From assembly GCF_900316465.1 (NCBI RefSeq), contig NZ_ONDD01000035.1, forward strand, positions 1 through 22,717: 22,717 bases of DNA. Direction: 5' to 3'. A program made the translations under genes and the position numbers. This DNA comes from an uncultured Fibrobacter sp. GTDB lineage: Bacteria > Fibrobacterota > Fibrobacteria > Fibrobacterales > Fibrobacteraceae. Below the pieces are notes generated by a model, which worked only from the letters and a program-made list of their open reading frames with translations, was not told the origin of the DNA and searched no databases. This document shows positions 1 to 7,458 of this stretch, one piece after another (the first letter of the stretch is position 1; each line of letters begins with the position of its first letter).

Positions 1-1006
1 AGAGGGCGGGGCTCAGTTTCTGTTCGCGTTCATGGAAGTACCGGGTGTATACATGCGTGAGAATCTGGCAGGCATGTCCCGGTAACAAGAGTCCAAGGGA
101 AAGCGTAAACAGGTTGATTCGCCCGAACAGCAGGTAGGCGCAGGCCAGCGTAAAAACGGTCGGAATGGCAAGTGGAACCGCCGAAATGAAAATCAGCTGC
201 GGCTGGCGGTAGAAATTGATAATCAGAAGAACAAGGATGATGAGGGCTGCAATCCCGCCTGCAAACTTCGCTTCGGGAAGCAATGCCTTTCCTGCTTTAA
301 TGGAATCGTATACCTTTCCGGTATAGTAGACGTTAATGCCTTTCCCGTTGTCTTCGACAAATTTTTCAACTTTTCGCAAGAGCTCGCGGTTCGCCTTCAA
401 ATCCGAAACCGATGTGGTAGGGTAGATGTCGACCACGCGAATAGAACCCTGCTGGTTCGAAAAATCTTGTTGCAGACTCTTGAAATACTTGGATTCGATT
501 TGCGAAATGATTTCAATTGTATCGCGGGCAGGGGCGGCAGCCGGTGCCGGATTGGTTTCGGTCAAGTCGACAATCAGGGGGTTATGCTTGTTGACTTCGA
601 CTGTTTTTAGGCTGTCCAGTTTTTCGATGACTTGGTCAAGATCGTTTTCGCTTGCGTATAAAAGTCTGTTTTTCTTGAAAAATTCAAGGTCGGTCGTGTA
701 TTCGGCGTAATGAACCTGCGGATCGTTTTCAAGGTGCTTCGCAAGATTTTGGGCAAACTTGAAATTGGCGGCGCTGTCTTTGGACTGAATGACAATGGTC
801 AAACTTCCGAGTCCACCGAATGCGTTTTCTATCGCTTGATAATCTGCTTCGACCTGATGTCCTTTCAGGGTATCTTGCAACTGGATTTCCCAACGCAGGT
901 TCTCGATGGGGTAAATGCACAACAAGGTAATCGCAAGAAACAACCCGATCATCGCTTTAGGATAATGGGCAATCTTTCGAATCAATTTGGCAAAAGCCGA
1001 AAACAT
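1..1006 (-). CDS. RND/MMPL-superfamily transporter, N-terminal part (cut by window edge)
   Basis: The reading frame starts at an ATG at 1006-1004 and stays open to base 1, giving about 335 residues of a longer protein. A membrane helix lies near residues 18-34 (AMIGLFLAITLLCIYPI). A hydrophilic, probably periplasmic domain of about 200 residues follows, then closely spaced helices from about residue 246 (AALIILVLLIINF and onward). This is the RND/MMPL half-repeat plan: one helix, a large external loop, a helix bundle. The helix ending near residue 323 (GHACQILTHVYTRY) aligns with the family's GxGxDYxxxxxxRY segment, but the usual acidic residue is Gln314. Such proteins export lipids, hopanoids or drugs across the inner membrane; the substrate cannot be read here. 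The start is 55 bases from the divergent Omp85-like gene, so the two may share a control region. Confidence 0.72.
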   Translation of the reverse strand, partial: MFSAFAKLIRKIAHYPKAMIGLFLAITLLCIYPIENLRWEIQLQDTLKGHQVEADYQAIENAFGGLGSLTIVIQSKDSAANFKFAQNLAKHLENDPQVHYAEYTTDLEFFKKNRLLYASENDLDQVIEKLDSLKTVEVNKHNPLIVDLTETNPAPAAAPARDTIEIISQIESKYFKSLQQDFSNQQGSIRVVDIYPTTSVSDLKANRELLRKVEKFVEDNGKGINVYYTGKVYDSIKAGKALLPEAKFAGGIAALIILVLLIINFYRQPQLIFISAVPLAIPTVFTLACAYLLFGRINLFTLSLGLLLPGHACQILTHVYTRYFHEREQKLSPAL

Positions 1007-1061
1007 ATAAATAATATAACTATTATATTCTTTGTTTGAATTAATAAACTAAATTGTAGGC

Positions 1062-2537
1062 ATGGTAAAAAGGGAGTCGCAAAGTCTCTTTGTTTGGGTA
1101 ATTGTTGCGCTGTGCTCACTTGGCGCTGTATTTGCCTATGCCGAAGACGAAACTCCTTCTGATTCTACTGAACAAGTTTCTGAAAATACTGAAAAGTCGG
1201 CTTTGTCGTGGCCGCTTGAATATATTATCCAACCTTTCTTGAACGGCCTGATTTACCCGGTGGCAAAGCCTATGGACTACGCCATCAAGAACGGTATTGT
1301 CGAAAAATCGGTTGAGTTGATTTCTTTTGGAGAAGACTACAAAATCATGATCTACCCGAGCTTCAATTTCAAGCCGGGTTCACGAACCATGGTGGGGGCG
1401 AATTACCGCCATCGTAGTGTGTTTTTCAATAGAGATTACTTGGTGCTACAGGGGGAATACTACGCCAATGGCGATGTCGGCTTTACGGCCCGCTACAACA
1501 AACAATCACTGTTTGGAACCCGCTTCTTTGGCGGATTCCGTTACGACATTGACCTAGACCGCGACAGCCGTTTTACCATTCCCGAAACAAAGAGAAACTA
1601 CCTGCAGCCAGATTCCAGCTACCAGTTCTCCTGGCGCTTGGGAGCTCCGATTGCTTACACTTCGAACTGGAATGCGGAACTTTCTACTTCGCTGTATTTT
1701 AGCCGCGCCAGTCACCCCGATGTTCAAGATTCTGTCTTGATTAGCGATGAATACAAAATAGAAGACAGGGGCCTTTACCAGAATGTTACGCAGATTCCGA
1801 TAGGCCTTTCGTTTGTGTACGACGATCTGGATTGCCCGTATGCTCCCTCGCGTGGCACCCGTGTTGTGTTGAATGGAAATTATACGGTTGTGGGAGAATA
1901 TTCGGGTGTACGCTACGAAGATTTGGGAATTACGCCTGAAGACGATCAAGATGAAGTCATCAAGGACGGTGGCTTGAATCATGATTTCATCATCACGGAA
2001 TTCATTTTCCAGCATTATTTTTATTTGGGAAATGCTAAAAAGTACGTGCTTTCGGCAAAAGAAGGTCGCGAAAATCGTAGGTTCTACACGGACTTTTCGT
2101 GGGACGAGGCTGTTCGCGTGTGGCGTCCAGAACAGGTGCGCAATACGCTTTTTGAACGCCGCGTCATAGCGGTCCAATACCGTATGGTAAACCTTTGGGA
2201 AGTCGAAGAGGGTGGAGCTCCGCACAATGCGTTTATCACCTTGAATGCGAGGTCTCCTTTGCGCGGTTACAGCGATAAATGGACGACCCATAACCTGATG
2301 TCTTTGAGCATGGAATACCGCTGGCCGGTGGATCGCCTGGTAGATGGTGTTCTTTTTGATGAATATGCCCTGATTGCTCCGAAAATCGACAAGTGGAGCT
2401 TTGATCATTACTACAATTCCTGGGGCTTCGGTATCCGTGTTCGCCAGCCGAACCTTTACCTTTTCCGCCTGCAGTTCGGTTTCCATGGCTTGCATGGTGT
2501 GAATATGATTATGACCATCGCTCCCGAATTCAGGTAA
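1062..2537 (+). CDS. Omp85/BamA-TamA-type outer-membrane beta-barrel, apparently without POTRA domains
   Basis: The 491-residue protein begins with a signal peptide (hydrophobic core near residues 9-26, cleavage probably around AYA-ED). A short acidic stretch and about 70 residues follow before beta-barrel sequence begins. YDDLDCPYAPSRGTR (about residues 254-268) matches the 'DDRdnPxxPtrG' strand of the bacterial surface antigen/Omp85 barrel, and SPLRGYSDKW (about 398-407) matches the conserved (V/L)RGF/Y motif of extracellular loop 6. Omp85 proteins insert or move proteins and lipids at the outer membrane. BamA is about 800 residues with five POTRA domains; here the N-terminal region has room for at most one, and I recognise none. 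No strong ribosome-binding site precedes the ATG. A POTRA-less Omp85 barrel is my best reading; a role as main assembly factor is unlikely. Confidence 0.75.
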   Translation: MVKRESQSLFVWVIVALCSLGAVFAYAEDETPSDSTEQVSENTEKSALSWPLEYIIQPFLNGLIYPVAKPMDYAIKNGIVEKSVELISFGEDYKIMIYPSFNFKPGSRTMVGANYRHRSVFFNRDYLVLQGEYYANGDVGFTARYNKQSLFGTRFFGGFRYDIDLDRDSRFTIPETKRNYLQPDSSYQFSWRLGAPIAYTSNWNAELSTSLYFSRASHPDVQDSVLISDEYKIEDRGLYQNVTQIPIGLSFVYDDLDCPYAPSRGTRVVLNGNYTVVGEYSGVRYEDLGITPEDDQDEVIKDGGLNHDFIITEFIFQHYFYLGNAKKYVLSAKEGRENRRFYTDFSWDEAVRVWRPEQVRNTLFERRVIAVQYRMVNLWEVEEGGAPHNAFITLNARSPLRGYSDKWTTHNLMSLSMEYRWPVDRLVDGVLFDEYALIAPKIDKWSFDHYYNSWGFGIRVRQPNLYLFRLQFGFHGLHGVNMIMTIAPEFR

Positions 2538-2581
2538 TTTTCTACATTTATCCTTGCAAAAATTAAAACCAAGGATAAATC

Positions 2582-4024
2582 ATGCGTGATCAATTCGAAA
2601 GCCCGCTCATCAAGCGCTATGCTTCCAAAGAAATGAGTTTCATCTTCAGCCCGCAGTACAAGTTCCAGACTTGGCGTAAGCTGTGGATTTACCTTGCCGA
2701 ATCCGAAATGGAACTCGGCCTCCCCATTACTCAGGAGCAGGTGGACGAACTGAAGGCTCACGAAAAGGATATCAACTTCGAAGTCGCCGAAGAAGAAGAA
2801 AAGCGCCGCCGTCACGATGTGATGAGCCACGTTTACGCTTACGGCGTGCAGTGCCCGAAGGCTAAGGGCATCATTCACCTCGGTGCAACGTCTGCTTTCG
2901 TGGGTGACAACACCGACCTTATCCAGATGCAGCAGGCTATGATCCTCGTTAGGAAGCGCCTCTGCCGAGTGATGGACAAGCTTTCCAAGTTTGCCATGGA
3001 ATACAAGGACATGGCCCAGCTCGGTGCCACGCACTTCCAGGCCGCCCAGCTCACGACCGTGGGTAAGCGCGCTTGCCTTTGGCTCCAGGACATGCTCATC
3101 GACCTCGAAGAACTCAACTTCCTTATTGAAGTTCTCCCGTTCCGCGGCGTGAAGGGCACCACCGGTACGCAGGCCAGCTTTATGGACCTGTTCAACGGTG
3201 ACGAAGAAAAGATTATGGAACTCGACCGCCGCGTGACCGCCAAGGCGGGCTTCAAGCGCGTGCTCACCATCACCGGTCAGACCTACACCCGTAAGTGGGA
3301 CAACCGCGTGAACCAGGTACTCAGCTCCATCGCTCAGTCTCTGCACAAGTTTGCTACCGACATGCGCCTCATGCAGGGTGTGAAGGAAGTGGAAGAACCC
3401 TTCGAAAAGACCCAGATCGGCTCCAGCGCCATGGCTTACAAGCGTAACCCGATGCGCAGCGAACGTATTTGCTCCCTGGCCCGTTTTGTGATGGCTCAGG
3501 TCAACAGCACCGCCTTCACGCAGGCAACGCAGTGGTTCGAACGCACCCTCGACGATAGCGCCAACAAGCGCCTCGCCATCCCGGAAGCGTTCCTCGCTAT
3601 GGATGCTATGCTCATCATCGCTGAAAACGTGACCAACGGCCTCGTGGTTTATCCGAAGGTTATCGAAAAGCGCATTATGGCAGAACTCCCGTTCATGGCT
3701 ACCGAAAACATCATCATGGAAGGCGTGAAGAATGGCGGCGACCGTCAGGAACTCCACGAAGAAATCCGCGTGATGTCCATGGAAGCTGGCAAGGTCGTGA
3801 AGGAACAGGGCAAGGACAACGACTTGCTCGAACGCGTGCTCAAGAACGAAAAGTTCCAGAAGCTCGGCATCACCGAAGCCAAGCTTAAGGAAATCCTCGA
3901 CCTCCGCAAGTTCGTGGGCCGCGCTCCGGGACAGGTTGTCAAATTCGTCTCTGAGGAAGTGCGTCCCGCTATTGAGGCCGTTCCGGATTGGAGCAATATC
4001 GACGCTGGAGAGCTTAAGGTTTAA
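2582..4024 (+). CDS. purB: Adenylosuccinate lyase (eukaryote-like PurB)
   Basis: PurB makes AICAR plus fumarate from SAICAR, and AMP plus fumarate from adenylosuccinate, in cytosolic purine synthesis. The 480-residue protein is close to human ADSL in length and sequence across its whole extent: RYASKEM, EEEKRRRHDVM, HLGATSAFVGDNTDL (about 99-113), LTTVGKR, FRGVKGTTGTQASF (about 187-200), WFERTLDDSAN and ELPFMATENIIM. The catalytic histidine is in THFQ (His151). The mobile signature loop GSSAMAYKRNPMRSE starts at residue 280, with the catalytic serine there. Unusually, the proline expected in THFQPAQ is Ala154 and the one in SSAMPYKRNP is Ala285. The start is supported by AAGGA just upstream. 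It lies 44 bases after the Omp85-like gene on the same strand. Confidence 0.96.
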   Translation: MRDQFESPLIKRYASKEMSFIFSPQYKFQTWRKLWIYLAESEMELGLPITQEQVDELKAHEKDINFEVAEEEEKRRRHDVMSHVYAYGVQCPKAKGIIHLGATSAFVGDNTDLIQMQQAMILVRKRLCRVMDKLSKFAMEYKDMAQLGATHFQAAQLTTVGKRACLWLQDMLIDLEELNFLIEVLPFRGVKGTTGTQASFMDLFNGDEEKIMELDRRVTAKAGFKRVLTITGQTYTRKWDNRVNQVLSSIAQSLHKFATDMRLMQGVKEVEEPFEKTQIGSSAMAYKRNPMRSERICSLARFVMAQVNSTAFTQATQWFERTLDDSANKRLAIPEAFLAMDAMLIIAENVTNGLVVYPKVIEKRIMAELPFMATENIIMEGVKNGGDRQELHEEIRVMSMEAGKVVKEQGKDNDLLERVLKNEKFQKLGITEAKLKEILDLRKFVGRAPGQVVKFVSEEVRPAIEAVPDWSNIDAGELKV

Positions 4025-4055
4025 TTTGGCAATAAACCAAATTACCTAGGATGTC

Positions 4056-4076
4056 ACCCCCGCCTTGAGCGGGGGT
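4056..4076 (+). terminator. GC-rich hairpin after purB (terminator or REP-like element)
   Basis: Eight-base-pair stem ACCCCCGC / GCGGGGGT (4056-4063 with 4069-4076) and loop CTTGA, 31 bases after the purB stop. The following bases (ctcctttatcta) are only moderately T-rich, so termination is plausible but not certain. The flanking 'gtcacccccgcc...gcgggggtctcc' pattern also resembles short palindromic intergenic repeats found in many genomes. It ends 33 bases before the start codon of the FISUMP gene. Confidence 0.5.
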
Positions 4077-4109
4077 CTCCTTTATCTAGAGATTTTCTAT
4101 CTTCATTCC

Positions 4110-4688
4110 ATGTTTTTTTTGAAGAATTTTTTTGCTTTCTTGTCTCTTGCGCTGGCGACGCTTTCTTTTGCGATTCCGCAGACGGGGACTTTCCGCGATG
4201 CCCGCGACGGCCATACTTACAGGACCGTAGTTGTCGGAAGTCGTGTCTGGATGGCCGAAAATATCGCATACAAGGTAGAAGGTAGCGCCTGCTACGACAA
4301 TAAGCCCGTAAACTGTGCCAAGTACGGTCGTCTTTACACCTTCGAAACCGCCAAGAAGGCTTGCCCTTCAGGCTGGCATTTGCCCGAAAACGACGAATGG
4401 AAACGCTTTCGCTCTGTTATCGAGGATAGCGACGGCAAGGAAGCTGCCTGGGTGAGCCTCAAGTCCCGCGACAAGTGGGATGGCTCTGACCGTTACGGAT
4501 TCGATGTGGTGCCGGCAGGCAAGGCGACCGATGCTTTCATGGATTTAGGCAAATCTGCGCATTTCTGGAGCGCTACAAGCGAAGATGGGGATGCCTATGG
4601 TTGGCACTTGGCCCCTCCGGGCGATTTTTCGATGGAATTCGATGTCAGCAGCAACATGTATTCCGTGCGCTGCCTCAAGAATTACTAA
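4110..4688 (+). CDS. Secreted FISUMP-domain protein
   Basis: With the ATG at 4110 the product is 192 residues and begins with a signal peptide (MFFLKNFFAFLSLALATLSFA, cleavage near residue 21). The open frame extends upstream to a TTG inside the hairpin at 4056-4076, which is an unlikely start. Nearly all of the mature protein is one FISUMP domain (TIGR02145): TGTFRDARDGHTYRTVVVG at the start, RVWMAENI (about 45-52), NCAKYGRLYTFETA (about 68-81), CPSGWHLPENDEW (about 85-97), a WSAT strand, and a final VRCLKNY. The domain is hugely expanded in Fibrobacter and resembles C-type-lectin-like/FGE-fold extracellular domains; its ligand is not established. Paired cysteines suggest an oxidising exported location. 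No clear ribosome-binding site is visible, and the gene stands alone, convergent with pgpA. Confidence 0.85.
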   Translation: MFFLKNFFAFLSLALATLSFAIPQTGTFRDARDGHTYRTVVVGSRVWMAENIAYKVEGSACYDNKPVNCAKYGRLYTFETAKKACPSGWHLPENDEWKRFRSVIEDSDGKEAAWVSLKSRDKWDGSDRYGFDVVPAGKATDAFMDLGKSAHFWSATSEDGDAYGWHLAPPGDFSMEFDVSSNMYSVRCLKNY

Positions 4689-4691
4689 AAG

Positions 4692-5261
4692 CTAGAGAGA
4701 AATAAAGTCAATCGCAATGCTGATGGGGAACATCAGTATTCCTGCATAGATTCCGCCGAGCAAGTCGTCGGCCATGACGCCCCATGCTCCGGGAAATTTC
4801 TCAAAGCGGTGAATACCGAGCGGCTTAAGGATGTCGAAAAAGCGGAATAACCCAAAACCGACTAGAAGCGTAATGGGGTTATCTACAATAATGTAAGGGT
4901 TGACGAGCGCGAAGGTCATGAAGATTCCGCAGACTTCGTCAATCACAATCCAGCCCGGGTCTTCGGTGCCCGTATCCTTCATGGCTTTGTTTACGAAGGG
5001 GATTGCTGCAAAGAAAACGATGATGGCGGCAACAAAAAATAACGGGTTGAGCCCGTAGAAAATATGATCGAATTTTGTCGCGAAAAGGGCCATGGGGTAG
5101 GCGACAATAGTAGCGGCCAAACTTCCCATGGTTCCAGGAGCTTTGGGCGACATGCCCGAGCCAAAAAAGGTTGTTATGAGAGTAGACAACAAATCAGTAC
5201 CCCGCCATTCGTGGGGCACGCGTTTTTTGCCGTATTTCTCTTTAAGTTCCTCGCGGTTCAC
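4692..5261 (-). CDS. pgpA: Phosphatidylglycerophosphatase A
   Basis: PgpA removes the phosphate of phosphatidylglycerol phosphate at the inner membrane, the last step of phosphatidylglycerol synthesis. The 189-residue protein shows the PF04608 motifs in order: GSGMSPKAPGTMGS (34-47), DPGWIVIDE (101-109), FRFFDILKP (139-147) and GVMADDLLGG (161-170), with hydrophobic segments between them (near 50-62, 74-92, 110-122 and 171-185). The start is a GTG at 5261-5259, six bases after the stop of the upstream small acidic protein gene. No good Shine-Dalgarno sequence adjoins it, so translation is probably coupled to that gene. The 3' end is three bases from the convergent FISUMP gene, with no terminator between them. 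Confidence 0.93.
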   Translation of the reverse strand: MNREELKEKYGKKRVPHEWRGTDLLSTLITTFFGSGMSPKAPGTMGSLAATIVAYPMALFATKFDHIFYGLNPLFFVAAIIVFFAAIPFVNKAMKDTGTEDPGWIVIDEVCGIFMTFALVNPYIIVDNPITLLVGFGLFRFFDILKPLGIHRFEKFPGAWGVMADDLLGGIYAGILMFPISIAIDFISL

Positions 5262-5267
5262 GAGAAA

Positions 5268-5474
5268 TTAGTTATCCTCGTATTCGGAGCTGCCCCAGCC
5301 GTCGAGGTCACCTGCAGCACGGCCAAGAGTTGCACCGCCGAGGATTTCGTCGATACCCTTGTCTTCGGAATCGTCGTCCTCTTCTTCGAAGATGGAAGCT
5401 TCTTCCATTTCGAGGTCGTCGTTCGGAATAATCGGATCGTCATCCAGCGCGTTCTTGCTCTTCTTTCCAGCCAT
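5268..5474 (-). CDS. Small highly acidic protein upstream of pgpA, function unknown
   Basis: A 68-residue protein with a basic N-terminus (MAGKKSKN) and then long acidic runs (EEEDDDSEDKG near 29-39), followed by a Gly-rich tail ending SSEYEDN. It has no signal peptide or membrane helix, and I do not recognise a family. A strong ribosome-binding site (AAGGAG, seven bases before the ATG) and a good upstream -10 element show the gene is real and probably well expressed. It is the first gene of a two-gene unit with pgpA. The composition suggests a cytosolic, partly disordered protein that might bind basic partners or cations, but that is inference only. Confidence 0.7.
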   Translation of the reverse strand: MAGKKSKNALDDDPIIPNDDLEMEEASIFEEEDDDSEDKGIDEILGGATLGRAAGDLDGWGSSEYEDN

Positions 5475-5517
5475 ATTTTCTCCTTGGTAAAGGCGTTTTC
5501 GTATTCTTTAACGCTAT

Positions 5518-5523
5518 ATTATA
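5518..5523 (-). promoter_or_regulatory. Candidate -10 element for the acidic protein-pgpA unit
   Basis: A perfect TATAAT reads on the minus strand, 44 bases before the start codon of the small acidic protein, in a very AT-rich stretch. No convincing -35 hexamer lies 16-18 bases further upstream (ATTTCC region). It sits between the terminator of the upstream EAL gene and the ribosome-binding site, where a promoter is expected. Confidence 0.45.
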
Positions 5524-5554
5524 AAATTTTTTGTAAAAAAGGAAATTTTTCGCG

Positions 5555-5583
5555 AAAAAAAGTGAAAAATTTTCACTTTTTTT
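5555..5583 (-). terminator. Intrinsic terminator of the EAL gene
   Basis: A near-perfect inverted repeat, A-tract + GTGAAA..TTTCAC + T-tract (seven A at 5555-5561, seven T at 5577-5583), starts about 30 bases after the EAL-protein stop codon at 5613. On the minus strand the stem is followed directly by seven T. The symmetry would also allow function on the plus strand. Confidence 0.75.
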
Positions 5584-5612
5584 ATAGTTTGTGTGTTTTT
5601 TTACGCTTTTTT

Positions 5613-7343
5613 CTAGCGAGACAGCACCTTGATGATGAATGCATAGGCCACTTTGTCGCCTATGCGGATCAAGAAACGAGCTCTGCTTACAATTTTAACG
5701 TCACCGAATTCTTCAAAGAATTCGACAATTTCGTGCGTTTTTTCTGAATGGACGAGCCCTTCATACCGTCTACGAAGGATTCCTGGGTCGTTTTTATTTA
5801 AACGATCGAGAACTTCATCTGTGGTTTCGGCTCCGAATGTCCTCATCGCTTTCTTGAAGGCGTTGTTCACGAAAATAAATCTGTATTTACGGTTTACCCC
5901 TTCAACGATTGCAATCGGAATGTCGCTCGCGATTTCGAGCTTGTGTTCACGGAGCGGAGTGTTGTCCAAGAAGTTGATTCGGCCAATTTCGTCAAAGTAA
6001 AGGCGGTCTTCGGGGCTTTCGTTGGTCTCGAAGCTGCAAAGTTCTGCGCGCCTTGTGTGGTAATCTTCAAGCGGAATGGGCTTGTAGAAGTAGTAACCTT
6101 GAATCAGTTCGCAGCCGATGCGCTTCAGAAATTCGTACTGTTCTTCCGTTTCGACCCCTTCGGCAAGCGTGTGAATGCCGAGTTTTTTCGCCATGTCGAC
6201 AATCGAGGCGATAATCACCCTTGACTTCGGGTTCTGGTCGAATGTGCGCAAGAAGTTCATGTCGATTTTGAGGAAATCAAAATCGTAGATCTGCAGGTTG
6301 TTGAACGAACTGAATCCGGAACCGAAGTCGTCGAGCCATACCTGGTATCCGTCATCGCGGAATTCCTTGATCGTTTCGCCGAGGCTTTTCTGGTCAGAGG
6401 CAAAAGCGCTTTCGGTGACTTCAAGGACAATGTATTCCTTGGGTACTTTGTACTTGGCGACAACTTTGTCAACGACCGATTTGATATCGCTTAATTCAAA
6501 GTCTAGTCTGGAAAGGTTCACCGAAATCGGCTGGTAGGCGTATCCGCTATTGATGTCGTCACGAAGGTCCTTGCATGCTTGTTCGATAATGTAGGCGTCT
6601 AACTTGTGGATCAGGTGAACTTTTTCAAGAACATCGATGAAGATTAAGGGGGAAATCATTCCTTTTACGGGGTCAATCCAGCGGGCGAGGGCTTCGTATC
6701 CGCAGATTTTTCCGGTAAGGGCACGAACCACGGGCTGGTAATAGACATGGAAGTAGCCTTTTTCAAAAGCTTCTTCGAAATGGTCCAGTACGTACTGCTT
6801 TTGTTCGAGCTTGTTCTTGAGCGTGTCGTCAAAAACGGCGTAGTCTTTGTTGAAAATGCCATGGACTTCGCGACAGGCAAGAGAGGCTCTGTCCATCATC
6901 ACGATGGGTTTTTGCGGTGAACCGTCGGAAACGTAGATGCCCGCCTTGATCTGATTTCTAAGTCCGCCTTCGAAGCGTCCCATTACCAGGTTTAATTCTT
7001 TGATTCTGTCGGCTATATCTTCGATAGCGAGATTTAGGCTGATGACTACAAGATGGTCTGCGCCGGCTCGTAATACGTTTTCACCTTCAAAAATGCGCTT
7101 GAGTTCGTCCCTAAACTTGCACAGGTAGGCGTTTCCGCCCGGGTAAGAAAATCTCTGGTTAATCGTCTTGAAGTTCATTACGTTAAAGAACGTAATGGTC
7201 GATTTATGAAGCGGGTAGAAGTTTGGGTCTCTTTGGGTTTGAGAAAAGAACCAAGCCGTAGTATCTAGGCCTGTAATGGGGTCTGTTTTTTCAAGATTTA
7301 TGTTACCACGATTTAAGTCGGGACCTTCTTGCATAACAAACAT
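5613..7343 (-). CDS. c-di-GMP phosphodiesterase: degenerate GGDEF, intact EAL, C-terminal PAS-like domain
   Basis: A 576-residue cytosolic signalling protein with no membrane segment. Residues about 20-175 have the GGDEF fold (DPITGLD at 21-27), but the active-site motif is RAGADHL (92-98) instead of RxGGDEF, so cyclase activity is not expected. Residues about 185-430 form an EAL domain with the full catalytic set: EALAR (217-221), Asn276 in NLS, Glu308 in EVTES, DDFG (338-341), Lys359 in LKID, AEGVE (394-398) and Gln415 in QGY. It should therefore hydrolyse c-di-GMP to pGpG. The C-terminal 120 residues (IPIAIVEG...IFVNNAFKKAM) look like a PAS domain, an unusual terminal position. AAGGAG lies six bases before the ATG. 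It has its own flanking terminators and appears monocistronic. Inputs and targets are unknown. Confidence 0.93.
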   Translation of the reverse strand: MFVMQEGPDLNRGNINLEKTDPITGLDTTAWFFSQTQRDPNFYPLHKSTITFFNVMNFKTINQRFSYPGGNAYLCKFRDELKRIFEGENVLRAGADHLVVISLNLAIEDIADRIKELNLVMGRFEGGLRNQIKAGIYVSDGSPQKPIVMMDRASLACREVHGIFNKDYAVFDDTLKNKLEQKQYVLDHFEEAFEKGYFHVYYQPVVRALTGKICGYEALARWIDPVKGMISPLIFIDVLEKVHLIHKLDAYIIEQACKDLRDDINSGYAYQPISVNLSRLDFELSDIKSVVDKVVAKYKVPKEYIVLEVTESAFASDQKSLGETIKEFRDDGYQVWLDDFGSGFSSFNNLQIYDFDFLKIDMNFLRTFDQNPKSRVIIASIVDMAKKLGIHTLAEGVETEEQYEFLKRIGCELIQGYYFYKPIPLEDYHTRRAELCSFETNESPEDRLYFDEIGRINFLDNTPLREHKLEIASDIPIAIVEGVNRKYRFIFVNNAFKKAMRTFGAETTDEVLDRLNKNDPGILRRRYEGLVHSEKTHEIVEFFEEFGDVKIVSRARFLIRIGDKVAYAFIIKVLSR

Positions 7344-7382
7344 TTTCTCCTTATCTCGAACTCAATTTAACTAAACGAGACG

Positions 7383-7413
7383 AAAAAAGGGGCTTTCCTT
7401 TGAAAAAAGTCCC
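7383..7413 (-). terminator. Intrinsic terminator of the ywlG-like gene
   Basis: The minus strand reads GGGACTTT...AAAGCCCC followed by TTTTTT (7388-7383): a CTTT/AAAG plus GGG/CCC stem with one bulged A. It lies about 45 bases beyond the stop at 7459 and ends 39 bases before the start codon of the EAL gene on the same strand. Confidence 0.65.
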
Positions 7414-7458
7414 GTTTTATTACGATTTTCTTACTCCAATTTGGAATATTCGTTTTTT

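Noticed and set aside
2456..3757. Long minus-strand open frame (433 codons) opposite purB
   Set aside because: It is the antisense of a strongly GC3-biased gene with clear homology; its composition (His/Leu/Glu/Val-rich, no motifs) is a typical shadow.
4056..4076. Possible CRISPR-like or REP array at the GC-rich palindrome
   Set aside because: Only one copy is visible in the window, with no regular spacing; treated as a single hairpin.
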